A stretch of 64,000 nt of DNA from Berberis thunbergii (lineage: Eukaryota > Streptophyta > Magnoliopsida > Ranunculales > Berberidaceae): contig QNQO01000544.1 of NCBI GenBank assembly GCA_003290165.1, forward strand, positions 372,001-436,000, in the 5' to 3' direction. The number at the start of each line of letters is the position of its first letter. Position 1 is the first letter of the stretch. The translations under genes and the position numbers were made by a program. The notes below the pieces were generated by a model. It worked only from the letters and a program-made list of their open reading frames with translations, had not been told where the DNA came from and did no database searches. Below are positions 47,936-58,221 of the stretch, piece by piece.

Positions 47936-48240
47936 CAAATGTTTTGCCTTTTTGCGATTTTGAATAGTGGTTGCTAGTTTTGAGTTGTAACAGATGTACA
48001 TTTATTGATATTGAGTTGTTATCGTTAATAGTAAATACTTGTTTTGGGTGGTTTTCAGCACTATGATATTTTTATCTGTATGTCAAAAATACAATCCATT
48101 TATGCACCATTTTGAAGCTCTGTCCCTTTCATTTCAAGTAAAGAGAAGCAAAAGAACTAAGGGACATCAGTGCCGATAATGGGTGTGCAGATAATGGTGG
48201 TCATGATAATGAACTAATGGAGGAATGCTCATGGGCTTTG

Positions 48241-49277
48241 CAGTGTAGTTAAGGCGTTGAGGCGACGGAGAGGCGGATGAGCTTGAAAACGCCTCAGAGG
48301 CGAGACGGACGCCTCACTTCACTAAGGCGGTCTTTAACATTTTTTTAAGATATTTTATTATAATAAATTGAAACACATTTAGATAAATAATATTCATCAT
48401 CATTTTGATAACTTGCATATGCCAATATGTACAAAAAGTCATACAATTATTTAGAATTGAAATGGAAACATAATAAAGCTGCATAGCATAGCAAAAAGAT
48501 GCACTACATAAGTGTACTTAACTTGCCTATCCATTAAATCACTAAAAAAGAAACAAACAAGAAAAACATCAAAGCATAATGTAAACTAGTTCATCAACTT
48601 CTCATTGGTTTAACTTTGGAAATTTGAAAAAGTGTTTGGAAAATTAATGGTTGAATTTGAAATAGTATTTGGAAAATTGCAATTTGGTGAGGCATCGCCC
48701 AGCAGGTCTCATTGGTTTAACTTTGAAAGTTTGCGCCAAATTTTGATCCATATACTAAAATATTACGATCCATACACTGAAATATTATTTATTATTGTTT
48801 ATTGTGAAAAAAAATGCAGCAGAACAAATCATATAAAAAAACACATAACAGATCATTCAAAAACGGAGTAGAACCGATGATATAAAAAAGAGTAGAACGG
48901 ATCATTAAAAAAAAACTGCAGAACAGATCATATAAAAAAACACAGGAAGGAGAGGGAAGAAGAAGAGAGAAAACATCCTGACATGAAAGAGGCAACACCT
49001 AATTTGAAGAAGATGAACCTGATTAGAAGGAGAAGAACACACACAACAACAACAAAAGCTCCTAATGAGTCGTTCTCTTGTCTAAAACTCTAAATACCCC
49101 CGTCTTAACCTTAAAAGACAAGTGGGCTGCAATAGACTTTTGGTTTTTAAGCTGTAAATGGGCTGAGGCGGTCCGAGGTGGACGCCTCACTTCACCGCTC
49201 CGCCTCGCATCATTTTGAGGCGTTTTTTTGCCAAAACGCCTCGAGGCGCGCCTAGGCGTCCGCCTTAACAACACTGG
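48241..49277. mobile_element. hAT non-autonomous element with perfect 8-bp duplication
   Basis: The ends CAGTGTAGTTAAGGCG and (inverted) CAGTGTTGTTAAGGCGGACG are terminal inverted repeats. The subterminal regions are rich in gaggcg / cgcctc words on both sides, as in hAT elements with repeated transposase-binding motifs. The 8-bp target duplication GGGCTTTG is exact (48233-48240, 49278-49285). The AT-rich interior has no transposase. Confidence 0.92.
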
Positions 49278-49285
49278 GGCTTTGT

Positions 49286-49716
49286 GGAATGAGGTTAACT
49301 GATTGTGCTAGTCCTACGAGTGCATGGGGTGGTAAATTTTGGCACTAAAGGATTTTTTCCTCTTTTTTCGATTTTTTTTTTTAAATTAATTGGCTCAGGG
49401 CTTATTTCTTTCACCTTTGATTTTCACATTCACATGGCTCCCCCTCACCATCTTAGCAAAAACGATCCTATATAACCCCCAGCATAAAGCCACAACCCAC
49501 AACTGCATCATTCTCTAAACTTGTGGGTGCTTATCACGAATTAAAACCATTCTCTCCGAATTTGAATCTGGTCTCAAACCCTTTTGCATGCTAAACTTTT
49601 TGCTTTGTTAATTAATATTAATCAATACTAAGATTAAGAGTGATAAGTATCGCCATTCATGTGGCTAGAAATCCCTTTCACATAGGAATTAAAGCGCTCA
49701 AAATAGCTATCTAGAG
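49286..49716. other. AT-rich spacer between hAT elements
   Basis: No gene recognised. Contains a T-run at about 49371-49382 and short repeats only. Confidence 0.35.
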
Positions 49717-50084
49717 TAGGGGGTGGGCAAACGAGTTGAGGAACCGCGGATTTAAATCGAACCAGACTGATTTGCTCCAAACGGTTCGAGTTTTTAAATT
49801 TGTAATTTTGATACGACCTGGATCGGTCCGGATTAATTGTAAAACAGTTTGAGTCCCGTTCCAATTATTTAAAATGAAACGGTCCAGTTTCAACCCGTTT
49901 TAAATGACATTGTACTCATGTCTTAATATAATTGGAGGTTAGAAAATGTAACCTAAAAAGAAAAAACACCAAAACCAAACACCTCAACTACTCTCTCTTC
50001 TTTTCATCTACAAACGGTTCACTTTGTCTTCTCTATTTGATCTCTTCTTCGTCTTCACTGTTAAAACAAGCAAGAAAGCAAGGA

Positions 50085-50585
50085 TGCCTCATCTTGTACT
50101 CATTCTCACCTTCTTTAATCTCCCATGGTGTCTTCCCTCTACTGTACCCACCAATATCATCCATTGGTGGCAATGGTGAAGCCCAAGTGTTGCTGTAGGC
50201 AAAAGGGTCCACCATCAAACTCTCCATTGTGTCCATCATTTGCTTGATTGTTCTTGCATTTGGAAACTTTTCCCATAGCCTTGTTCACAATTAACCAATT
50301 CAAGGTCTGTCAGTATTTTGGTCAGTACCCAAGTTTTTCCATAATGGGTATTTTAATAAGCACTTATTACTTACCTATTCGGGCAATTCCTTGGGATGCA
50401 CATCTCTTTTGTTGAGGCTTGTTTGATCTCTGCAAGTGATCAAGATTGCTTCTCCCTTCTCCTCCTCCTCCTACCATGGACTTGACACTTAATGGGTGGA
50501 ACTTTACAAAGGTAGGCTTGAGACCAATGTTTCTCTTGGAAGAGAAAGAAAGAGGGACATTCATATTTGATAGAGTTGTAGACAT
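50085..50585 (-). pseudogene. Fragment of an organellar small heat-shock protein gene (HSP20 family), intron retained
   Basis: On the minus strand, exon 1 (50585-50375) starts MSTTLSNMNVPLSFSSKRNI, a Ser-rich organelle-transit-like N-terminus, and ends at GAATAG/GTAAGTAA. An intron of about 95 bp follows. The second exon (about 50279-50085) reads IKQMMDTMESLMVDPFAYSN and GYSRGKTPWEIKEGENEYKM, the methionine-rich helix and the start of the alpha-crystallin domain of chloroplast/mitochondrial sHSPs. Similarity stops there, so most of the crystallin domain is missing. The exon 1 end and the recognisable exon 2 frame do not agree in phase. Because the intron is kept, the capture was from DNA. Confidence 0.72.
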
Positions 50586-50659
50586 TTTTTGGAGGGCTAG
50601 AGTACTGAAAGTTTTGATTTGGCTTTTTTCAGTGGAAGTCGGAGTGGCATTTCTAGTGG

Positions 50660-50690
50660 TATATAAGGAGTGGAGGTTTCTGGAATATTG
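50660..50690 (-). promoter_or_regulatory. TATA box and heat-shock element upstream of the captured sHSP fragment
   Basis: On the minus strand TTATATA lies about 80 bp before the ATG. Upstream is the heat-shock-factor pattern TTCCAGAAACCTC (plus-strand GGTTTCTGGAA at 50676-50685). Further GAA-type blocks (TCTAGAAATCTCTTAGAAAC) lie at about 50720-50740. The spacing is that of real plant sHSP promoters, so the promoter seems to have been captured with the gene. Confidence 0.6.
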
Positions 50691-51344
50691 TAGTGAGGTT
50701 GGACTTGGAATGATGGAGTTTCTAAGAGATTTCTAGAGATGTCAAGAGACCTTCCAACCTTCTAGCCGAATGGACTCGTGAAGTCGTGATGGATAATGTG
50801 TTTCAAGGAGTAATATTTGGCACACCGATCTCATGAACACAATTCAAGCAAACACACCTGGTAAGGAAGCCGATTTCAAGCACTTTTTCGCTTCTGATCT
50901 TTCTTTGTGTTTCATATCTTCTTGTTTCGAATTTTGATTGAAATTGTGTTTTCTTTTGCAGATTATTGTTTTGCGCTTTGGTGGTAAGTTTGCTATTATT
51001 CTTGTAAATTTCAATAAGATTTTGAGATACTGAGCTTTATTTATGGAGATCTAGGGTTCTTGAGATTGTTGACTTGGTTGAATTAGGGACTTCATAATGT
51101 TGCCTGGTTTAGGTTGAATTCATGTGATTTTGACTATCTATTCTTCTTTGAATTATTCTTTGTTCGATAATTTGATATTTAGATCTCTATGTCATTTTTG
51201 TTGAATGGTTATAGGTATCGTGAATTGGTTATAGGTTCGGTCCTAATGTTCAGAATGAGGGAATCCGGACCGGATCCGTTAAATTTAAACGGTTCGAGTT
51301 AGGTTCTTCAAAATTTGGAACCGATCTGAACTGTGCACACCCCT

Positions 51345-51872
51345 AGTTGGACCCAAACATCAGTGCCCTATCAAGCCCATACGTCACACGGTCAAACCCA
51401 ATACCAGTAAGACCTAATAAGGCAAGCATCTGGGGGATCGACCTAAGACAGGCAGACCAGCAATACACTGACTCCTATTAGGAAACAAATACTGGAGTAT
51501 AAGTCGTGTATGAAAACTCTCCTGCATGGACAACACTCCACAAGAGAAGAATCCCCAACAGATCTGGGAGAACAAGTCGTGTAGGGAAGCTCTCCTACAT
51601 TTACGACTCTAACTAGGAAATGATCTCTAGCAAGATATATTTTCCCAAACTACACCAATGGCTTAGCCAAACAAAGACTCTCGCATGATAAATAGGCCAC
51701 AAGGTTGAGGAACAAAGGTACGCTATAGAACCCAATTTACAACATCACACATTTCTCAAGCCTTGTCTGACTTAAGCATCAGAGTGTCATCGGCCGCCAC
51801 AACAGTGGTCTTTGGCTCACGTGTGTTCCCTGTGTAGGTCAAGGTCAAGGAGAACATGATTTAACACCATCA
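51345..51872 (+). repeat. Element E 5' LTR
   Basis: The 3' end is set by the PBS; the 5' end is set only by the abutting hAT terminus, so it may be truncated. It contains cttaagcatcagagtgtcat, the inverse of the ctccgatgcttaagt word shared by the LTRs of B and C. Confidence 0.6.
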
Positions 51873-51875
51873 ATT

Positions 51876-51893
51876 TGGCGTCGTTCGTGGGGA
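51876..51893 (+). other. Element E primer-binding site
   Basis: TGGCGTCGTTCGTGGGGA, the Tat-type site, three bases inside the LTR. Confidence 0.7.
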
Positions 51894-51947
51894 ACGACAA
51901 AGTTCCTAAGAAAATAGTGATAACACCCTTCCTTACAGTCTAGAAAG

Positions 51948-52935
51948 ATGGTGACCACGAGATCTTGCAATAATGGAGAAATTGTTGAGCCCTCGAACGC
52001 TCGAACCTGCGCGCCCTACGCCAGACCCTATGGTGGATCGAATGTCAGCACAAGTGCAGCAAATTGCACAAGCGATGGAGATACTCAGCGGAACCCTCCA
52101 CCCGCAAAAGGAAACAGGGAGTCGCGAAGAACCCCCATCCCTAGAAGACTCCAGAGAGAGCATTCAAGAGAGCCACTTTGCCCCTGTTACCTCTCAGTGG
52201 AGACTCGATATCTAAGGCCAACAAACCCCCTCCGGCTTGGGGCCACCAATCCAGACGTGTTGTACAACTTCATCGTCCCCCCGTTAATGGTCACATCATG
52301 AACGAGCCAATGCTGAAGAAGTTCAGCCTCACCAAATTGGAGTTTTATGACGGGATAACAAACCTGTTCGATCACTTATGCCATTACCAACATGTGATGG
52401 AGCTAAAAGAAGGATCTGAAGCAGTAATGTGTCGGTTATTCCCCACCAGCCTGAAGAAGGCAGTGCTGACCTAGTTCCACAGTCTCCCTCCAAAGTCTAT
52501 CGACTCATTTCAGACGCTAACCAAAGCGTTTCTCACCTACTTTGTCAGTAACCAACGGATTAGAAAGAGTCGTATTACATGCTCACCATCAAACAGAAGC
52601 CAAACGAGACATTGAGGGAGTGCGTCACACACTTCAATGATGAGTTAACTCTCATCGATGCCTGCAACGACAATGCCTTGGTCACAGCTTTCACCTCGGG
52701 TCTGAGGAGAGGATAGTTCTAAAACTTCCTCACTCTGGAGCCTCTTATTGACATGGCAGGGTTGCTGAAGAGCGCCTAGAAATACATCACTCTCAATGAG
52801 ATGTTGGCCGCCAAAAAGGAAACTGAATCTGAAAAGAAACCCTCTGGTCTTAGAGACAGGAGGACGATGACAGAAATAAGAGGAAGCAGAATGACAGCAA
52901 GCTGATAAGGATGAAATGAAAAAGATAAAACAGAA
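51948..52935 (+). pseudogene. Element E gag, broken
   Basis: A 117-aa leader (51948-52301) is followed by NPDVLYNFIVPP, PMLKKFSLTKLEFYDGITNL and EAVMCRLFPTSLKKAVLT, which parallel the gag of B. Afterwards the frame is lost (FHSLPPKSIDSFQTL, then stops). It ends before any protease. Confidence 0.8.
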
Positions 52936-52965
52936 AATATCTAACACAGAGGAAACAAATAACTT

Positions 52966-53765
52966 ACCAGGCTGAACTGACCAAAGAAGAAAGGCCCGTC
53001 ATCGAATTTGGAGATAGCGGTTTCTAGGTGATCGAAAATAGGATCTGATGCAGGTAAGTGATGCAAATCAGTCCTTGAACATGTATATACTTGAAGTTTA
53101 TTTCAAATTAAATTCATAAAACAAAGTATTTAGTCTTACCAGCATTTGCATTCTGTTTTAGTGCAGTCATCACCACGGTAGTGAAGGTGTCTGTGTAGGA
53201 CAACTCTTCGGCGAACTCCCTTTTGATGGGATCCTAAATTCTGCAGAATAAACATAACCAAGTGCAAATTCAAGGCCTGTTGCATGAAGTCGCTATTAAG
53301 CGTAGAAACATAAGTTAGGCATCTTTACCTTAGGGAGAAGGAAGGTCCTTCAAAGTGGCTATCAATTTACTTCATCACATCAATACTACTCTCTCCTCTG
53401 ATTTCATTATTATGTTCTAATGACAGGTACCTGTAAAAATGGAAGTTTTGTACAAGTGGACAATCGAACAGATTGAGAATGTGTTTTCAAAGAACATGTT
53501 ATGGTGTAAGACGATTTTGGTTTTCAAACATCACCTTATTTGCAGGGTAGACTTTCTCCTTGTACCAAGCAGGCCTGTTTACTAGATCAAGACCAACCAA
53601 TTTGATCTTATCTTGCAATCCCTGATACACATAAATCAGAATTCAGAAAACTTATTTAAAAATTAAAGTATATATTTGCCCACTGAAGAGAAATGAAAAA
53701 TAACCTTATAGTTACGGACAATCAACACACGCTGTGCATACGGGCATCTGTAAGAGGTATACAAC
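52966..53765 (-). pseudogene. Lambda-class glutathione transferase pseudogene (GSTL), truncated
   Basis: Minus-strand exons correspond one by one to the copy at 58222-60460. 53765-53705 reads LYTSYRCPYAQRVLIVRNYK (the CPYAQR active-site Cys motif intact). 53621-53535 reads GLQDKIKLVGLDLVNRPAWY. Then come about 53430-53333 (with an in-frame TAA after SIDVMK), about 53245-53145, and 53042-52966 ending FFFGQFSL. The last two exons are missing because element E sequence replaces them. Intron positions are the same, so this is a gene duplication, not a retrocopy. The first coding exon is also absent. Confidence 0.88.
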
Positions 53766-53949
53766 CTAAACAAGTGCGAAAATAACTAGTCAGAAGAATG
53801 TACACCCAAAAACTTTTAAATATCCCAATTCAATGAAAGAAACAGGGAAACTAGGACTAGTTTTGTGGGGACCCAGGCCCCTACATGATGGCAAACAATT
53901 TTTCAATAAGTGTAATCACATCAAAGGATAAGAAAAACTTTCCTTCTCC

Positions 53950-54361
53950 AATGGCTACTTCAACCTCACCTCTCCCACATATTCACCCTCCATGAAACCA
54001 CCTCCATGCAAGTTCCAAGCTTCAGCTCTTCCATCCAAGAGACAATCCTTAATTCTGCTAACAATGTCGCCAGCATTATCGACAGTGGAACTGCAAGCTA
54101 AGGCAGAGGATATTGAGTTGTTTAGGCTGAGAAAGAAGTTGAAGAAGGTGGAGGAAGAAGCTGAGGAGATAGTGAAGGAAGGTATAGAAGGCACGGAGAA
54201 AGGGATTCAAACTGTGTAGAAAGGGGTTGAGAGATCCGCGGAGAGTGAGATTGAAGTGGTGGTCGGGTTCAGAAATGTGCTTCTGGCTGGAGTGGTGGTG
54301 GTGTTGGCAATGACAGGGCCAAAATTTTGGTTGAAAGGGGGCGGAACAATGAATCATAGTT
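53950..54361 (+). pseudogene. Small plastid-type protein, frameshifted (unknown function)
   Basis: MATSTSPLPHIHPP (53950) has a transit-peptide-like composition, then a frameshift leads to KFQASALPSKRQSLILLT. A charged helix follows (DIELFRLRKKLKKVEEEAEE, then VKEGIEGTEKGIQTV), a stop at 54218 where a Glu codon is likely, and a hydrophobic C-terminus with VVVGFRNVLLAGVVVVLAM. The pattern of transit peptide, amphipathic helix and single membrane span is coherent across the breaks, so this is a broken gene. I do not recognise the family. Confidence 0.5.
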
Positions 54362-55181
54362 AATTATTGATAATATACTAATTAATTATTTAACAATTTT
54401 TTTAATTTAAAAATACATAAATACTTATAAAATACCAAGTGCTAAACAAAACTCCATCTAATATATGGGGGAAGAAAATAGATCCAACAAACTACTTTGT
54501 AAGAGCACAAAGATAAATATATGAGAGACCAATCAAATTGGTATATAAAGTTAAAGAGTTAAAATTAATTTCAAATGTAAAATTATATGTTTACAAAATT
54601 TTTTTTTGGTTATTTGCGATTTGTCCCATATCAATAATAGCTAATTAATAGTTGCCCCAACATTAATCACTACTACAGTCTCCTCCAAGACTAGCAGTCA
54701 ACTGTCAAAAGGCTCAAGTTGATAATCAAAATGTCCTTCAAATAACAACCCACAAATGAACCTCGAGTACAATATGTATCTTAAGAAAAAATTAATTGTT
54801 ATCTCAAAAAAAAAATACTATGAATAAAATACCAAACTAGACTTCGATATACAAATTCATCTCAAGAAAATACTTAAAAAAACATTATTGTTCTCCAAAA
54901 CAGACAAGAGATGTTCGGGTTGCTGGTGGTTGGTTGCAATGGTGAGAAAGAAAAATAAATCAAGTAGAGAGGGAGGGAGAAGAAGAAATGAGGAGGTGAG
55001 ACGGTTGTCAGTCTTGCAATAAAGAGATAGAGGGAACATAAAAGAAGAAAAGAGGCGGAGTGAGTTCTTTGGTGTCACGGAGAATAAGAGATAGGAGGGG
55101 TGGCACGAGATGATGTCACCGACATAGCAAGTGTTGGCAAATTGGAAATAACATAAGTTTTCAAAAGTGAGTGGGAGGAAG
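54362..55181. other. AT-rich intergenic stretch, no gene seen
   Basis: Runs of A/T and no recognised protein. The minus-strand open frame at 55222-54857 is low-complexity and partly inside the next hAT element. Confidence 0.4.
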
Positions 55182-56034
55182 TAGGGGTGGGCACGGGACG
55201 GGATGGGACGAGATAAACTCATCCCTATCCCATCCCATTCATATGGGATCGGGACGGGATGGGAAAAACCTCATCCCGACCTTGTCCCATCCCAAACGGG
55301 TTCGGGATGGGACGGGATGGAATCAGCGTGCTCTCATTTTTTGACAAATTACTGCTTACCCAAGACCCAGTTTGCTTAGTTGAAAATAGACAAAGGCAAT
55401 TCAAAGAACTACACATAAATGATAGGCTTAGATTAAGTATGCAACATCATAATAAACTACCATAAATGATAGCTGAAATTCACCTTGTAATTAAGATTTC
55501 TGCAGAGTTTTGAATGACTAAGAGGTGGACAGTATAATGGCAATGGTGGACCCGCTCTGCTGTTTCGAATAGTGAACAAAAGGATGAGTAGATTTGGGGT
55601 GCTAAGAAGAATGTTTCATTATTGCTTTAAAAAAACAGTCATTAAATTCATTGTCTTGACACGAAATAAAACTCTCCAATGTAGTTAGCAATCCCATTTT
55701 GAGTTTTAAAGAGTTTGCAATTAAATAATTCATTTAGAATTCTAGAAATAAACCAATATCAAGTAGTTGCAGATATATACTAATATCAATTACACTGATT
55801 TCAACTAAATTCATTTTTCTTCAATTACACTAATATTGAAATCTTAAAATAAATTAATAAATAAAAATATTAATAATAAATATTGAAAAGTTAGCTCGGG
55901 ACGGGATTGGCGGGATTGAAAATTTTCATCCCATCCCATCCCATTCTAGATCAGGATGGGACGGAATCGGGATGAAATTATTCAATCCCATTAAGACCCA
56001 AAAAAATCGGGACGGGATGGAATGCCCACCCCTA
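55182..56034. mobile_element. hAT non-autonomous element, GGGACGGGATGGG family
   Basis: The ends TAGGGGTGGGCACGGGACGGG and (inverted) TAGGGGTGGGCATTCCATC are terminal inverted repeats with subterminal cgggacgggatggg repeats on both sides. The 8-bp flanks GGAGGAAG (55174-55181) and GGAGCAAG (56035-56042) match at 7 of 8. The interior is AT-rich, without transposase. Confidence 0.88.
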
Positions 56035-56350
56035 GGAGCAAGTGCCCCCACTTGAGCCCACATGGATCCGTCTTATTATGGTATTCTTCGGCCTGAAGGT
56101 CAGAAGTCTTAGTTTAAGTTTTGTAATTATGGAGAAGCTTTGTTGTTAAATTCTGTGTTGGAGTTATAATTATTATTATTATTTTTTTAATCTTTTAAAG
56201 GGTTTGTAAGGTTACCTATGCCTAAAAATTGAGAAAATTTTAGGTAAAGTACACTATTATTCACTTAATTACTCTCATTTTATATGGTTCTGAAATAACT
56301 TTTTTAAGTGAATGAGCAACGAAAGAATTGGGCAAGCAGGGACGACTGGG

Positions 56351-57649
56351 TAGGGATGGCAACGGGGCGGATTGGGGCAGATTTGAACAAATCCATCCCC
56401 AATCCGTCAGTAACATCGGATCCCCAATCCGCCCCGCAAATCCGTTTGCAATTTTAAATCAAAATCCATAACTGCCCATTGCGGATGCGCGGATATCCGC
56501 CCCAACCCGCAAATCCGCACAAAATTATAACAAAAAATTAAAAAAACAACCTCTGAATTGGTAAAAAAAATACAAAAATTCTGAATTACAAAATATTCTG
56601 AATTATACACAAAATTCGTACAAAAATTACAAAAAAATTCTTAATTACAATTTACAAATAATTCGTACAAAAAATACAAAAACAAAAAAATCAATCTCTG
56701 GATCTGAAATCAGATCAAAGATCTCGGATCTGATATCGGAATCGGATGAGATCTCGGATCTGACCTTGGATCTGATCTCGGATCTGATCAAATCTGATCT
56801 CCGATCAGATCGAAGATCAAATTTGATCAGATCAGAGAAAAAATTTGATCAGATCAGAGAAAAAATTTGATCAGATCTTGATCTTAGATGTGGATCCAAG
56901 AGATCTGGATCTAAGATCAGTCTGATCAGAGAAGGAGAAGGGGCGAACTCTGTGAGAGGGAGATCTCTCTGCGAGGGAGGCAGATCTCTCGCGGTAGATG
57001 CGGTGTGACGGAGTTAGATCTCTCGAGGGAGCAGGGAAGGAGGTAGATCTCTCGCGGCGTGAAGGGAGAGGGAGGATCTCGCGGCCGCGCTGCATGAGGG
57101 AGGGCGAGGTCGCTACGTGGGCCGTGGGCGACGCTGCTCTGCTCTGTGAGAGCTTGTGCTCTGTCTGTCTCTGTGAGAGGGAGCGTTTGGTGAGGGTGAG
57201 GGTGGGGGAGCGAATGAAATGAGCGATTGTGAGAGGGTTGCTCCCTTGCTCGCTGTTTTGAGGGAGGGGAGAAGAAGGGACAGGCTCTCCTCGACTTCGA
57301 CTCCTCTCCTCTGGCTCTGGTTTGTGGGGGGAGATGAAAAAATAGTAAATGAGAGAGACTCAAAAGTCAGAGAGAGAGAGGTGAGAATTTTTTTAGGTTA
57401 TGTTTTTTTTTTTTTTTTTAAACATTTATGAGAGAGACGCAGTGTTTTTAGGTTATGTTTTTTTTTTCCAGCACATAAACGGATATCCGTGGGGCGGATA
57501 TGGCCAAATCCGTATCCGCCCCAAATATTTAATGGATGTTGTTTGGATATCCGTATCCGCCCCAAAATCTGTTTAAGCATATCCAAAACCGCCCCAAACG
57601 GATTGGGTGGGGCGGATATCCGTGAAAATTCGCCCCACTGCCATCCCTA
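56351..57649. mobile_element. hAT non-autonomous element, GGGGCGGAT family
   Basis: Terminal TAGGGATGGCAACGGGGCGG and inverted TAGGGATGGCAGTGGGGCG. Subterminal ggcggatatccg words occur on both sides. Perfect 8-bp duplication CGACTGGG (56343-56350, 57650-57657). The interior (about 56700-57330) contains a run of agatctsgatctgat simple repeats and a GA-rich segment; open frames there are low-complexity. Related to the older copy at 11227-11749. Confidence 0.92.
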
Positions 57650-57657
57650 CGACTGGG

Positions 57658-58221
57658 TGCTTGTTTTTCTTCTAATCGGGTTGTTTTAGTGAGAAGTGCT
57701 CGACGCAAAATGCGGAAAAAGCTTCAATTTCCTTGAGTTAACAATGTACTTGGAGTATCTGCTTTAAAACACAAACCTATTTCAAGTCATTGTGGCAAGT
57801 TACCTTGCCAGTTGCTTCTTTTTGTCGAATTTTAGTAATGCTTCACATAGTTTGCAGCTTGATAATGGAAATTATACAACATGGTATATGCTATAAACCT
57901 GTTGGAAAGCTATGAATAATTTGAATAATGCACCTTTGTCGAAACTGATAATACATTACACTGAAATATTTCACATCCAGTCATACAATTAATATCCAGA
58001 AGGATCGACATCATAAACCAGCCAATCACATGACACTTTCAAGTTATTTATTTATTGACTTTTAGAACAAATCCCTTGTTAAGCATGTACATCAAACAAG
58101 CTCTAAAGCAATAAACACCGAAAGCATAGTTTGTGTAACACGCTTAAGCCTGCACAAGGTGTACTAATGACATTACTAAGAGAGCACCATAGTAAGGTAG
58201 TAGTGGTTCCCGCATAGTTCC
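57658..58221. other. 3' flank of the GST gene
   Basis: No second gene. Minus-strand 3' UTR of the GST probably lies in the upper part of this stretch, but no poly(A) site could be fixed. Confidence 0.4.

Larger units (their letters stand above)
49717..51344. mobile_element. hAT-like element carrying a small heat-shock protein gene fragment
   Basis: The ends TAGGGGGTGGGCAAACGAG and (inverted) TAGGGGTGTGCACAGTTC, plus subterminal ggttcgagtt / aactcgaacc and ggatcggtccgg / ggtccggatt words in opposite orientation, mark a hAT-like pair of termini. No 8-bp duplication is visible: left atctagag, right gttggacc. The right flank is immediately the LTR of element E, which may have disrupted it. The interior contains the sHSP fragment at 50085-50585 with its promoter. 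No transposase. Confidence 0.7.
51345..52935 (+). mobile_element. Tat-lineage Ty3 retrotransposon E, 5' end only
   Basis: LTR-like segment (about 51345-51872) ending CACCATCA, then a PBS, then a decayed gag to about 52935, where sequence of the GST pseudogene starts. Only the 5' LTR and part of gag remain. Orientation is plus, unlike A, B and C. The internal LTR words tctcctgcatggacaac and tctcctacatttacgac are a short internal repeat. Confidence 0.75.

Noticed and set aside
56871..57431. Open frames up to 145 aa rich in Arg/Ser/Glu on both strands
   Set aside because: Low-complexity GA and agatct repeats inside the hAT element at 56351-57649.
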